From positions 48,654,365 through 48,718,364 of the forward strand of contig NC_055996.1 in the NCBI RefSeq assembly GCF_018446385.1: DNA of 64,000 nucleotides. The letters are read 5' to 3'. Every line of letters begins with the position of its first letter. Position 1 is the first letter of the stretch. This document shows, one piece after another, positions 12,236-23,593 of this stretch. The stretch comes from Zingiber officinale (lineage: Eukaryota; Streptophyta; Magnoliopsida; Zingiberales; Zingiberaceae). A model generated the notes under the pieces. The model was given only the letters and a program-made list of their open reading frames with translations, was not told the DNA's origin and searched no databases. The translations under genes and the position numbers were made by a program.

Positions 12236-13212
12236 TAGGGGTGGGCATCGACCGGTTTGGTTCAGTTTTACTCTACTACGGTTTAATTTTTTCGGTTTCG
12301 GTTTTGAAATTTTCTAATCCAAAATCAAACAATTTTAGTACGGTTTGGTCCGATTTTTGGTGTAATACGATTCAATTTATATGGCCGGTTATATACGGGT
12401 TATATAATGAATTAAATTAGTTTTGTGGAACTATAAATATTAGTTTAAAGACAAAGGAAAATAATAATTTATAAAATAATTATCTGATTGAACATAAACC
12501 CGATTGATAACCAGCAGATACAAGTAACAAACATTAGATAAGCCACCTTTTACCATCTACAGCATGAAATTGTGACTTGTGAATGATCCAATCCAATGAA
12601 TCTATGTCACCACCACAGTCCACAAATATCAAAATAACATTAGAAACTTCAAACCTCAAGTTTTGATTTTTACTCGGTCAATACAATCCTGATAATCTTT
12701 CAATATACAATTATACACATGTCTAAACTTCAAAATTAGCTAAACTTGAAAGTTTTCAGCTCCAAAATCCTGTTTGGCAAAAAATAAAAATAAAAACATT
12801 ACAATTAGAAAGTGATTATGAATATAATAAATTAAATATGTAAACTTACTGTAACTAATTGATAATATCTTTCTCATCCTCATCTTCAAAAATCCTATTG
12901 AAGAAAAACAATAAATTCATTATAAGTTTACAACTACCAAGGATAAGTCACAATCTTGTAACAATAAGTAAATATGTAAATTTAACTTACAACATTTCAT
13001 TGGAATGATTATATTTCAGACTTTTCAGTTATGTAAGAACCCAATCAAAGACTATTCAAATATAAAAAAAATAAGAAAATTATTACAAAACATTAAATCA
13101 CAAAATAATTGTAACATAAATAAAACATAAAAACATACATAAAATTCTTACCAGATTCAATCTCTTCAAGATAATCCAAGTCTTCTTCTACTTTAATGGG
13201 TGAAGTGTCTTT

Positions 13213-15200
13213 TCAGAACCAATCTTGAAGACAAATGAGAGCTTGCACTAATCGAAGAGTTAATGAACTTCTAAATGAATCAAGAGCACGCCCCCCTGTG
13301 CTAAAAACACTTTCCGATGCCATAGTAGAAATAGGAATCACTAACACATCATGAGCCATCTCAGCTAAAGTAGGAAATTTGGAGGAGTTAACTTTCCACC
13401 AAAATAAAATATCAAAATGTTCATTTGCAACCCCAACATCATCATCAAGATACCTATCTAGCTCAGTCTTAGCATCCATATTTCCACTTTCAGCCTTATG
13501 CCTTAAGTATTCTTGTTGTATTAGTGTTCTTTTGTGAAGACTTTCAATGTTTATAACTGATGGCTCAACTCTGCTAGTGGATGATCCTTGAGAGATTTTT
13601 GAAGTGACCTTCCTATATTCTTCAAATAAAGTAGTCATATACAACTTTACTTCATCTCGTATTTTCTCTCCTTTCTCTTGTCTATACATTCTCAAAAGCA
13701 CAAAAGCCACATAATCAAATTTGAAACGAGGATCAAGCACACAAGCAATAAAAATCATCTTATTCATTTTTTCTGGAGCACCCCAATATTTATCAAATTT
13801 AGCTTTCATCCTTTTTGCCATCATAGCCAAAGAAATGTTATCGTTATCTGCCAACAACTTTAAAACACAAGCAAGCTCACCTATTTCATGAAAGTGAACA
13901 TTTGAAGTGACATATATTGAACCTGAAACTCTCAAGGTAAGATTATAAAAAGATTCAAGAAACTTCTCCATTTTTCTCACATTTTCCCAATCACCACCTG
14001 CCAATGCACCTACATCCTTTCCATCTTCACAAACATGGGTAAGAAGATGTTCCAACAGTCCAGGATCATGAATACCATAACTTACAAAAGCATTTTCAAA
14101 TTCCAAAGCAGTTCTTAACATCAAGTAGGTAGAATTTCACCTAGTAACAACATCCAAACACAAAGACTTTTTACTTGTTATCTTTTCAATTTCACAACAA
14201 TCTTTGAATTTTTTTAGCCTTGCAAGAGATTGTCTAATATATCTTATAGCGTGTCTAACTCGTCTCACAGAATCTCCAACTTCTTTCAAGCCATCTTGAA
14301 CAATGAGATTGACTATATGAGCCATACACCTCACATGAAGGTGTTGACCATCCATCAAATTAGTTCCCATTTACTAAATTTCTTTGACATCTCTTTCAAT
14401 GTAGTATCATTAGAACTAGCATTATCGACTGTGATAGTGAACACTTTATCCAAACCCCAATCAAGCAAACATTTAGTGATCATAATTGCCATATCATCAC
14501 CTTTATGGCTATGTATTGGAGAAAAATTCAATATTCTATTTTGCAATTTCCAATTTTTGTCAATAAAATGAGCAGTAAGACACATATAATTAATTCTTTG
14601 TATTGAAGTCCATGTATCTGTTGTGAGACAAACTCTTTGACATGTCTCCTTGAAGAAAAGCCTAAGATTTTTCTTTTCTTCCAAAAAAAGTTCAAAGCAA
14701 TCTCTTGTAATTGTCCTACGAAACGGAATTCTAAATAATGGTTGTGTCACATTTATAAAGTGTCTAAACCCTTCCATTTCCACAAACCTAAAAGGTAATT
14801 CATCAACAATTATCATCTTGGCCAAAGCTTTCCTGCTAGCTTCTTGATCAAATCTCCAAGTGTTGATTGTTATATTATCTTTTGAAATGTTTTGAAAGGC
14901 TATTTTACCTTGTTTAGTTTCCACATTACATAGATATTTTTTACACTGTTTCAAATGAGCACCCAAAGATGAAGTACCATTTAAATTGGAATCAGTAGCA
15001 TAACTTGCACCACAATAATTACATTTTACTCTAGGTGCCCCATTAGAATCATTAAATTTCTCAAAATGTTCCCAGACTGAAGATCTAGTTCTTAAAGATT
15101 TTCATTTTTTCCTAGCATCAATCGAATCCACAGATGAAGAATTAAGTATGTTATCATTTGAACCCTTGCTTTCATCGATCATACCCTCTTTTTCTGCCAT
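13213..15200 (-). pseudogene. hAT transposase (BED finger, RICESLEEPER-like), disabled
   Basis: The start is an ATG at 15198-15200 (MAEKEGMIDESKG). A BED zinc finger follows (VWEHFEKF, CNYCGASY, LGAHLKQC), then the hAT core with TTDTWTSIQRINYMCLTAHF and FTITVDNASSND, then the C-terminal dimerisation segment with WWKVNSSKFPTLAEMAHDVL, PISTMASESVFSTGGR and LICLQDWF. Three lesions are visible: a TGA soon after the start (RKK*KS, about 15100), a frameshift near 14370, and a TGA replacing the conserved tryptophan of RWNSTYLML at about 14136. Length and domain order otherwise match plant ZBED/RICESLEEPER transposases, which bind the terminal repeats and cut and paste the element. Confidence 0.9.
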
Positions 15201-15373
15201 CTATTAAAAATTAAGAATTTTTTTGGTATAAATCAAAAGAAAAAAAAATAAAACAATAGAATGAAACAAAACATTAAGTTAACAAAAAAAGAAACAAAGT
15301 GCTAATTATTGAAATTTAAAGTACCTGGACAGATGTGGGCCTCGAGCAGAGAATGGAGAAGTGGAGAACTCCT

Positions 15374-15560
15374 AGCTTCCTACTGGTAAGTGGCAACTGG
15401 CAAGGAAGAAAGCGACGGATGAAAGCTTCCTACTGGTAAGTGGCAACTGGCAAGGAAGAAAGCGACAGATGAACCTGCTGGTAAGGAAGAAAGCGATGGG
15501 CGACGACCACCGATAAGGAAGAAGGCGACATGCGACGGCTACTGGTAGGGAAGAAAGTGA
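15374..15560. repeat. 50-bp tandem duplication inside hAT 5' region
   Basis: A 50-bp unit starting AGCTTCCTACTGGTAAGTGG and ending AAGAAAGCGAC occurs at 15374 and 15424, nearly identical. Shorter degenerate copies (GGTAAGGAAGAAAGCGA, GATAAGGAAGAAGGCGA, GTAGGGAAGAAAGTGA) follow to about 15560. It lies between the transposase start and the right terminus. Confidence 0.85.
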
Positions 15561-15850
15561 CGAGTGACGGATGACAACTTAGTAAAGTAAACTGAGTTGA
15601 GTTCCAAAAAACCCTAATATCCTATTTTAATTAAAATACTTACCACCGCCCCAGTGGACCATTGATAAAAAGGCCCAAAATTGGTCGGTTCGGTTTACTC
15701 GGTTTTTTGGGAACCAAAACCACAAACCGAACCGAATAACCGAATTTCAAACAAATTAAACTGAAACCGCCCGAAAAACCGAACCAAAAAAATCGATATT
15801 TTTTGGTTCGGTCGGTTTTTCCGATTTAAATTGAATTATGCCCACCTCTA

Positions 15851-16325
15851 TCCTATTGCAAAACTAAATATGGAAAGATTACTTTTATCTATTGCTGATA
15901 ATCTAGGCTGACCTTTTCTACAATTAGATGTAAAAAAATGTCTTCCTCAATGGTGATTTAGAAGAGGACTTGCACATGGATAGTCCACCGGGATTTTAGG
16001 AGAAATTCGGCTTAAAGGTGTGTAAATTAAGAAAGTCTTTGTACGGTCTCAAGCAGTCTCCAAGAGCTTGTTTGAGAAATTTACTCAATCAGCTAAGAAG
16101 CAAGGATACACTCAAGGATAAACAGATAATACATTGTTCTTAAAATTTTCTATAGAAGGAAAGATTGTTGTAATGATACTGTATGCCGATGATATTATTC
16201 TCACATGTAATGATGTGATTGAAGTGGAAAGACTGAAGAAATTCTTAGTAGTTGAATTTAAGGTCAAGGATTTGGGAACATTAAGCTATTTCCTTGGTAT
16301 GGAAGTCTCTCAACGGAAGTGATAT
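15851..16325 (+). pseudogene. copia reverse transcriptase, 3' part
   Basis: After the hAT element the copia reading continues with AKLNMERLLLSI, GDLEEDLHMDSPPGF and CKLRKSLYGLKQSPRA, then ILYADDIILTCND and DLGTLSYFLGMEVSQ. LYADD is the metal-binding catalytic motif (YVDD/YADD in copia). Frame breaks occur at several points, so the polymerase is dead. Confidence 0.85.
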
Positions 16326-16559
16326 CTTGGAGGAAACATGAATGAGTGGTTGCAGACCCACAGAGACTCCCATGGATCCTAATATAAAACTCTAGGAAAA
16401 AGAAAGTGTTCCTGTTGATACCAGTAGATACCAAAGGTTAGTTGGGAAACTAATTTACCTATCTTATACTCGGTTAGACATTGAAGGACACCTTGAGGTT
16501 ATTTATAGAATTCAGAGATATTTGAAGACTACTCTTAGAAAAAGTCCAATTTTTAAAAA

Positions 16560-17040
16560 GACTATTCAAAGAAGTGTTAATGTATTTACTAATGCAAATT
16601 GGGCATGATCAATTAATGATAGGAGATCTACTTCAAATACTGCACCTTTGTATGGGGAAACCTAGTAATATGGAAAAATAAAAAACAAAGTGTTGTAGCT
16701 AAAAGCCTAAAAGTAGTGCAAAAGCTAAGTTTAGAGCAATATGTCATGGAGTCTGTGAGGTGTTGTGGATATACAGAATACTTAAAGAGCTCAAGAAATC
16801 CATAGAACTTCCATTAAAGTTATATTATGATAATAAGACCGCCATAAGCATTACTCATAATCTCGTCCAACATGATGGAATGAAACACATTGAGATTGAT
16901 CGACATTTTATAAAGGAAAAAAATTACATTTATACCTTCCACCCAACAAATAGTTGACATCGTGATGAAGGAACTTGCAGGAGTTAACTTTGAACAGTTA
17001 ATAAGCAAGTTAGACATGATTGATATTTATGCACCAATTT
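16560..17040 (+). pseudogene. copia RNase H and pol C-terminus
   Basis: Readable parts include SSAKAKFRAICHGVCEVLWI, ELKKSIELPLKLYYDNKTAI and KHIEIDRHFIKEKN, the copia RNase H pattern (AEYRAM, CDNKAA, KHVEIDRHFI). Stop codons and a frameshift interrupt it. It ends DMIDIYAPI. Confidence 0.8.
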
Positions 17041-17048
17041 GAGAGAGA

Positions 17049-17340
17049 GCGTTGGAAAATTAAGAGATCTTGATTACATAAAATTAGAAAATAATCTTTG
17101 AAAATCAAGAAATAATCTTTGAGATAATCAAGAAAGAATCTTGGGAACTCAGGAAATCATCTCTAATTTTAATAATTGCCAAGTCTTATGCTTCCATTTT
17201 TACTATTTTAGTGCTTTGTATCTTCTATGTATTGATGTAATGTCTAGTTGAAAAATAACAATAGCAATTCCTCTTCTTCCCCCTTTTCCCCTCAATCTTC
17301 CCAGTTTTCTTCAATTTGCAACCTTCATCTCTTCAAAATC
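17049..17340 (+). mobile_element. Probable 3' LTR of copia relic
   Basis: This follows the purine tract GAGAGAGAGCG. It begins GTTGGAAAATTAAG, as many copia LTRs do after TG. Its end is unclear; TC-rich DNA at 17265-17335 may be the U5 part. No second copy was found upstream. Confidence 0.4.
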
Positions 17341-17479
17341 AAGCTGACCAGTTCTGAAACATTGCTTAGAAAATAAAAAAGAAATGAAATATATGATGAA
17401 TTCTAAAAGAGTTGAATGATATTGATGTCAACGATGCTTTAAAAACCTGTTTAGTAGGGAGTAATTGGAGTTGATAAAT

Positions 17480-18705
17480 GTTCTTGCATGCTCTTTATGG
17501 AAGAAGAAAACACAACTCACTGCCTAAAACTTTAAGCCTCATACTCCGATGAAAATAGCTTCTCCTGAAGCCTGTCTCCAAATAAATAAGTTAAATATGT
17601 TGTGACATAAAAGATGAATAATTTAGATTTCTAATGTCTAAGAACTTGTTCCATAAAATGTGAATAAGGAATCTACACAAATTGTAAAACTATGAGAGTC
17701 GTCAACTATCTTTGATTCAACCTCCATTGCCTTCTTCAGCCTTTATTCACTAGTTATGATTGACTCTTCATACTTAATTTCATCAATCTTTATTTCAAGA
17801 GAACTCACCAAGGCCGACATTTTTAAGAAACAATCACTTTTGAGTTAACAACATTAAACTAGTAAATTTGCCCACAACCAATACATATTTCCATATCCAA
17901 ATGCATCTAAAACCCAACTAAAGATATTTTCACAAACGAACTATCTGAGGGAGAACATTACCAAGGTTATCTAGCCTTAAGCTTCTCATTCTCATCTCTA
18001 TGCTTATCAAGAAGAGCAGTGTCAATAACAGGGACCTCTTTAATGACAGAAACATTTTTAACAGCCTCACGCTCTTTCACCAACAAAGCTTTCATTTCAC
18101 CAAATTTTTGTTGCATCTCCTATAGGGCTGCTTGCAATTTTTCATTTTCTGTGTCTTGGTTTCCTCAATGTTAGCCTAACAAAGAAAAGGCACCCTCCAA
18201 GTCAAACTTTAGAAATAAAGGATCAGAAATATATCAACATATCTCTATATGAATGGTTTTACGCATATGAAAGTGTGCTTTCTTAATTCTTTTACCAATA
18301 TCTCCAGAAGTTGAAGCATGAGATTTATATACCATTGAAGAAAGGTTCACAGGAACTTAAATTCACAAGACGAATATTGCGAAAAATAAAGGGATGCAAA
18401 CTCAAAGTTGTTGTACCACAAATCTGAGATAGAAAACATTTCAAAATCTACACAGTTTAGTTTAGTAATATGAGAGAGATTTCACATTATAAGCAAATCT
18501 TTCTTTGATTACCATATTACCAAACATCAAAAACATGGAATAAAATGGTATTTCACTACATCTGATTTAATTTTCAGAAAATATAAACATCATAATTTTT
18601 ATCCTCATGAGTTTCTCCGGCTGCAGGCGCCAAGTGAGTTCCTCAACTTGCTTTTCTAGTTTTGTTTTAGCAGCTTGAAGGGCAATTGTTTCTCGCGCAG
18701 CATGA
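17480..18705 (-). pseudogene. Myosin XI gene fragment (coiled-coil tail exons)
   Basis: Four exon-like pieces read in order on the minus strand. At about 18604-18702: RETIALQAAKTKLEKQVEEL followed by TWRLQPEK. At about 17980-18170: EMQQKFGEMKALLVKEREAV then KEVPVIDTALLDKHRDENEK. At about 17690-17830: ALVSSLEIKIDEIKYEESII then RLKKAMEVESKIV. At about 17480-17580: RLQEKLFSSEYEA and SIKSMQEHLSTPI. These match the neck-proximal coiled coil of plant class XI myosins, the actin motors of organelle movement. Stops interrupt several exons, for example before EMQQKF and in TSE*RLKK. Motor and globular tail are absent. It is either a broken local gene or a fragment moved by transposition. Confidence 0.8.
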
Positions 18706-18729
18706 TTGAAGAAGAATAAATTAAGAACA

Positions 18730-20134
18730 TGAAAAAATAAGGTTGGAACCTAAGAACGGAAAGCCACAAGTTTACACCGCATATGGGGCATTCACAATCA
18801 CTTGTACACTCCAAAAAATAAAAGTATTTTTTTTAAAAAAAAAATCTAGATAACATTCTTTTCCTTGAAGGTAAATGCAGCCAAAATTGTGTTAGAACAT
18901 TTGTTACTTATGTCACAAATGTGAATCATAAGAAGATGCAATCAAAAGAATGAAATATTTTCAATTAAAAAAAACATGAAAACATCCATTCGATGAACAT
19001 AAATCAATCTAAATATTATTAATCATGACACGAAGAGGCAATGTACGGATGACACTTGGATAGGTACACTAACTAACTTTATGTACTTTTGTCATTCCGT
19101 AATATGATTAACACGAAATGCCTCAAATCACAAGGTATAGTCATTTAAATACGGTCAACCTCGACAAGATAATATGTGAAGTTCACTATAGTAACTAAAA
19201 AAGATTAATTGATTGATTTTCCATACATTTTCAATTTCCATAGTTTTTGTCTAGCAACCCTTCCTCTTCGAGTGGCAAAAGGTAATTCGTTCACCCCTAA
19301 CATCCCTATCAACCTATTCCTAGATCAACATGAGAAGATAAATCACTACTTGTCAACTTAAGACAATTCACAATGGTAGGTACAGCCGATTGAGAATGAC
19401 AACCTCTGCATATAGCTCCTATATGTATTGTTCTAAAAAAGATTGGTATATATATATATATATTTATTTATTTATTTATTGTTCTAAATTTTGGGATGGT
19501 ACCACATGTATATGTATTGTTAGTTCTCACGAGCTTAACTGAATTGGTAAGTAATTATTAGTTTACCACATGAGGTCTAAGAGTCAAACTATAAATCTTT
19601 GTAATCCATATTTCACCCCTTCCACTTACCATTTAGTTATCATAATTTACTTATTTTGTGTTGATCTAGAACAAACTAACAGACATATTAGGGATAAATG
19701 TAATAATCTTTTGTCACTAATATATGTATTGTTGACTTTTTAGAAGAATAAAATCTCTATGAGCCAAGTATGACCCTACTTTCCTCTGAATTAAATCTAC
19801 AGATCTTGCCAATATTTTATTCCTCATGGCATCAAGCGCGCTCAGCCATCTTCCCAACTTTAAGAAACACCTGTCTCCCCTATATATTTGAAAGTTGGAG
19901 TCAATATTTTAGACACCACACCCTGATGTCAAACTCAATAATGTCAATAATTACTTTTTGCTAATCTAGTGTCACAATTGAAATATACATCACCTAAGTC
20001 ATAGTTATTGCATTTTGTTCAAACTAGCAGACACAGACACTTTATTTCATTCTAAACCAATTGAACAACAAAAGTTTCCAGAATCACATTCCATACAATT
20101 TATGGTAAAAGTGAAACATAGCTTGGAGACCCCG
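18730..20134. other. Intergenic DNA, decayed repeats
   Basis: No gene is recognisable. A short TA run then TTTA repeats lie at about 19447-19481. A dispersed repeat related to 22440-22720 sits at about 19250-19400. The left part could be intron of the myosin relic, but I see no further myosin exon. Confidence 0.35.
19250..19400. repeat. Dispersed repeat copy 1
   Basis: GTGGCAAAAGGTAATTCG with CACCCCTAACATCCC, CCTATTCCTAGATCAACA and GATAAATCAC parallels the block at about 22500-22600 at roughly 70% identity by eye. It is probably a SINE-like or LINE-derived interspersed repeat; the family is not identified. Confidence 0.5.
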
Positions 20135-20560
20135 CACTACAAAAAAATAGAATTATCGATGAAAATATTCGTCGAAATATGCACATACCGACATATTATC
20201 AATGGAAAAATATGTGTCATTAGAGAATTTGTCGAAAACGAGTTTCTGATGGATTATGTGATTCCGTCATTAATATTTTAACGACAGAATTTAATTCCGT
20301 AGGTAAAGACGTTGAAAATACTATTCCAGCAATCGGGTTCTACTGACGGAAACACAATTTCCATTGGAAAATAACAAACCCTTAACACTAGCCAATTCAT
20401 GGTTTTACCGACGAAATTTAGAGGTTTCGTCGATAGTCTATCGAAATACAGAAGGAAAACACTGTTTCCATCGACGTTTATTTTCGATAATCACCGATGG
20501 AATAGGTTGCCCATTGATATTCTGTCGGGAAAGTAAAAAAAATCTTAGATTCAATGTGTT
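20135..20560. mobile_element. CACTA-type terminus with subterminal repeats
   Basis: It starts with CACTACAAAAAAATAG, the plant CACTA end. The next 400 bp hold repeated words TCGTCGAAAT, CCGACGAAATT, TTCCGTCGG and ACGACGGAA-like forms in both orientations, as in CACTA subterminal regions. No partner terminus was found, so the element is truncated or its other end is too diverged. Confidence 0.6.
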
Positions 20561-20689
20561 TACACGCTCTACCTTGTTTAAAATTTTCAAATATGCAAAA
20601 ATCATCACAGACAATGACATTATACATACAATCCACACATAGAAACAGATTAAATATAATCCACTCACATACATCATTAATACGGAAAA

Positions 20690-21190
20690 TGAGATTAGTG
20701 TTACTAAACGATAAGTTAGAATTGTTCAAGTTTACTGACAGTTATTATGCAGGAGATCAAAATGATAGAAGAAGCACTTCAGGTTATGTTTTTATGTTGG
20801 GCACAGGAGGCGTATCATGGTCTTCTAAGAAGCAACCAATTGTCTCCTTGTCAACTATAGAAGTTGGATTTATTGTTGCAACAACTTGTGCTTCTCATGG
20901 CCTGATTGAGAAGAATTTTGGAAGAGCTTTAGCTCAAACAAGTTGAAACTACTATAGTTTTTTGTGACAACAACTCAGCAATCAAGCTCTCTAAGAATCT
21001 TGTGCTACACGGCAGAAGCAAACATATCGATATGAAGTATTATTTTTTAAGAGATCTCAACAATGATGGAACAATCAAACTGGTTTATTGTCGAAGTGAA
21101 GATCAAGTTGCAGATATACAGACCAAGCCACTCAAGTTGGCTACATTTGTAAGATTGCGTGGTATACTTGGAGTTTGTTTACGCACTGCC
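20690..21190 (+). pseudogene. Second copia fragment: RNase H and pol end
   Basis: The + strand reads FTDSYYAGDQNDRRSTSGYV, then WSSKKQPIVSLSTIEVGFIV, then after a frameshift near 20945 VFCDNNSAIKLSKN, SKHIDMKYYFLRDL, DQVADIQTKPLK and FVRLRGILGVC. These are the copia RNase H and C-terminal segments (DYAGD, STSGY, SKKQPIV, CDN, KHIDIRYHFLRD, QIADIFTKPL). It is a different copia lineage from the one at 10240-17340. Nothing upstream of RNase H is recognisable. Confidence 0.85.
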
Positions 21191-21484
21191 GTTTTTCTTT
21201 TAACACTAATCTTTAATACATTTTATCCAAATAAAATTCAAATAAATACAAGAGAAAGAAAGACAAGAGAACTTATCCAAATAAAATGTATTAAAGATGA
21301 ATGTAATAGGGTATTACTAAATGATGAAAAATAAAAGAGCAATAGAAAAAGTATTTTCATCCATTTTTAATAAATTAAAGGTTTAGATGACCAATTTATT
21401 TAGGTAATTTAAGTAGCTTAAATGAGTATAAAAATTTAAATTTTTATCATAAAATTCAAACTTCAGAAGTATAATAAGTTTTAA

Positions 21485-22430
21485 ATGTGATGCACAATGG
21501 AAAAGTCATTGGACCAGATGATATTTCGATAGATGTATAGAAATGCATAAGGAAACAAGTTATTGAATGACTTACAAAATTATTTAACATGATATTAAAA
21601 TAAAAAAAAAATATTTGATCAATGGAAGATAAATACTCTAATTTTCTTATATAAGAATAAGGGAGAAGTATAAAATTACGTAAATTATAAGGGTATTAAA
21701 CTAATGAGTCATACCATAAATTTTTAAAAAAAATAATAGAAAAAAGATAAAGAAAGAAGATCACGGTGATCGAAAATCAATTTAAGTTCATGTTTGAAAG
21801 GTCGACAATAGAAGTTATACATCTTCTTAGACATCTAATTGAAAATATTGGGAGTAAAAATAAGATATATACATGATATTCATTGACTTAGAAAATGCTC
21901 ATGATATACTCCTAAGAGAAATTATATGGAGAAATCTAGAAAAGAGAGGTGTTAGTATAACATATATTGAATTAATTAAGGATATATTCGAGGTTGTAAT
22001 GACCAGAGTAAAGACTTCCAATAAAGATAGTGTTACATCAAGGATCAACTCTAAGTCTCTATCTTTTTTTACTAATTATGGACGAACTCACTACATACAT
22101 TCAAGACAAAGTACTGTGGTGTATATTGTTTGCAGATAATATTATTTGGTAGATGAAACATGTGAAGGAGTAAATCCTAAACTAGAATCATGGCGGTAAA
22201 TACTAGAAGGTAATGGTTTAGGTTTAGTAGCATAAAAATAGAATATATGAAATTTAAGTTTAGCAATATAGACGTAATGAGACAATTGTTAGGATAGGAG
22301 ATGACGAGTTATCCGAAACCGAGAGCTTTAAATATTCAAGATCATTTTTGTAAAACGATGGAGGGATTGAGAGAGATGTCTTGTATAGAATATATAAATA
22401 GGATAGTTGAAATGGAGGAGAACGTCGAGT
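21485..22430 (+). pseudogene. LINE (non-LTR) reverse transcriptase relic
   Basis: Across frames the region reads MHNGKVIGPDDISID, DQWKINTLI--LYKNKGEV-NY, NYKGIKLMSHT, NQFKFMFERSTIEVIHLLR, MIFIDLENAHDILLREIIW, YIQDKVLWCILFADNII and DELSETESFKYS. These correspond to plant L1-type RT, including GPD, LIPLYKNKGD, NYRGIKLM, FMPGRST and VFIDLEKAYD. The catalytic YADD-type motif is changed to FADN. Many stops and frame changes show it is long dead. Confidence 0.8.
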
Positions 22431-22439
22431 GTTGGCTTA

Positions 22440-22720
22440 TCCCCATAGCTGGTAATCCCAAGTGACTTAATGCCTTGGTATTCAAAGTTAGCTTGACTCA
22501 TCCAAACTCATGGTGGCAAAAGGCAACTACGCTCATCCCCAGCGCTCCCACTAACCCATTCCAAGGCCAACACGGAGGAGGTAAATCACGGGTGAGTACT
22601 AGTTTTTGGAATAGTGGTTGACGCATGAGGGATGCATTTACCGTGGGTATACCGAGATTTGAATCCTAAATCTTATGGTGGAAGTATTTCATATTCTAGC
22701 TACTAGGCCATCCCTAGGGG
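22440..22720. repeat. Dispersed repeat copy 2 (SINE-like?)
   Basis: It carries GTGGCAAAAGGCAACTACG, CTCCCACTAACCC, GGCCAACACGGAGGAGGTAA and, further on, GAGATTTGAATCC, which resembles an RNA polymerase III B box. It is related to 19250-19400. It directly follows the LINE relic. SINE identity is a guess. Confidence 0.45.
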
Positions 22721-22871
22721 AGGACTCATCTAAACTCATGACATGATAGAACATCGACTTGGACCAAACCACAAATCCTATGCACTTTCCTATTTGTGAA
22801 AATTAATAAGGATTCTCTATGAATTAATAATGTCTTATTTATTTCAAAATGAAAAAGAATGAGGGTACATA

Positions 22872-22877
22872 TTTATT
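22872..22877 (-). terminator. Poly(A) signal AATAAA of LTPG gene
   Basis: AATAAA on the minus strand, about 125 bp downstream of the LTPG stop codon, within normal plant 3' UTR range. A second AATAAA word lies slightly further downstream (about 22837-22842). Confidence 0.5.
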
Positions 22878-23002
22878 AATGCTCATGTCTTCATCGACCA
22901 AGACCAGTACAAAAATGAAGACAATACCACTCAAACACCGCAGAACAATAACATAAAATAGACATCCATCAATGCAATATCGCAGCTCAAATGACTACCC
23001 TC

Positions 23003-23555
23003 TCAAAAGCCAACCAGAGGATACACCGCCGCCGCCAGCAGAGACACCAGCAAAGGTAGACCGACTTCGACCGCGTTCCCATCCGACGTGGGCAAGCCCG
23101 GAGGTGGAGGCGATGATATCGGAGGCGATGCCATCGGAGCATTAGCTGCAGTGATTTAGTCCATGGAACGTTAGTATATATAAGATCAGACAAGTGTACC
23201 AGAGGAGCTTAATTATCTTACAGTTGCACTGGCTCAGAGGAAACTGGACGCTGCAGGCGGCGGGGAGCCCAAACGCCTGCGTCTGGTTCACGGTGATCCC
23301 GAACGAGGGGGCGGCCGCGATTCCGGAGGTGATGAGGGCGCAGATGCACTGCGGGTCGGACTGCACTGCCGACGAGAACAGCGAGCAGCATTGGCTTGAT
23401 GGGGTGGAGACGTTGCCGGTGATGTAGTCAAGGCAGGGAGACAACCTCAAGACGACCGGCGTGCAGGAACTGAGCTGCGCCCTGATGCCGGCTGGCGAGA
23501 GCACCACCACCGCCATCGCTGCGACAAGAAGGATTGCTTGCATGTTCGCTACCAT
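23003..23555 (-). CDS. GPI-anchored non-specific lipid transfer protein (LTPG type)
   Basis: Two exons, 23555-23222 and 23145-23003, are joined across a 76-bp GT-AG phase-1 intron and give 158 residues. Residues 1-26 are a signal peptide (MVANMQ...GIRA). The eight-cysteine motif is complete: C31, C41, C56-C57, C70, C72, C101 and C110, in the C-C-CC-CXC-C-C order of the family. A short proline/serine-rich linker (APMASPPISSPPPP) follows, then SDGNAVEV and a hydrophobic tail (LPLLVSLLAAAVYPLVGF) typical of a GPI-anchor signal. Family members bind lipids in a hydrophobic cavity at the outer plasma membrane or cell wall and take part in cuticle or suberin lipid deposition. NVS and NQT are possible glycosylation sites. 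The intron after the eighth cysteine is usual for LTPGs. No lesion is visible. An upstream in-frame ATG at 23627 was rejected because it would bury the signal peptide. Confidence 0.93.
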
Positions 23556-23593
23556 TTCTGATGTTCCTGAAGCAGAGAGAAGGCATGGTTTAA

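Larger units (their letters stand above)
12236..15850 (-). mobile_element. hAT transposon, 3615 bp, exact 8-bp TSD
   Basis: The left terminus TAGGGGTGGGCATCGACC and the right terminus read inward TAGAGGTGGGCATAATTC are classic hAT ends. The subterminal regions carry repeated CGGTTCGGTTTTTCGG words in both orientations. The target duplication TCCTATTG is identical at 12228-12235 and 15851-15858. The element sits inside copia reverse transcriptase codons; removing it with one duplication copy restores the copia reading TFTPIAKLN. It encodes a BED-finger transposase on the minus strand, now disabled. Confidence 0.93.
10240..17340 (+). mobile_element. Decayed Ty1/copia retrotransposon (split by hAT)
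   Basis: Protein-level remnants occur in copia order: pre-integrase and integrase (about 10550-11480), reverse transcriptase (about 11930-12235 and 15851-16320), and RNase H (about 16560-16960), then a purine-rich GAGAGAGAGCG tract at about 17040 and LTR-like DNA. The pol end DMIDIYAPI is the usual copia C-terminus. No matching 5' LTR was found, so the 5' part is truncated or too decayed. Many stops and frameshifts make it inactive. Confidence 0.75.

Noticed and set aside
22987..23193. Open frame overlapping the LTPG second exon, and an apparent frameshift of the GPI tail
   Set aside because: Rechecking the splice joint (23222|23145) shows the proline-rich linker and GPI signal are in one frame ending at 23003. 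The other frame is a shadow.
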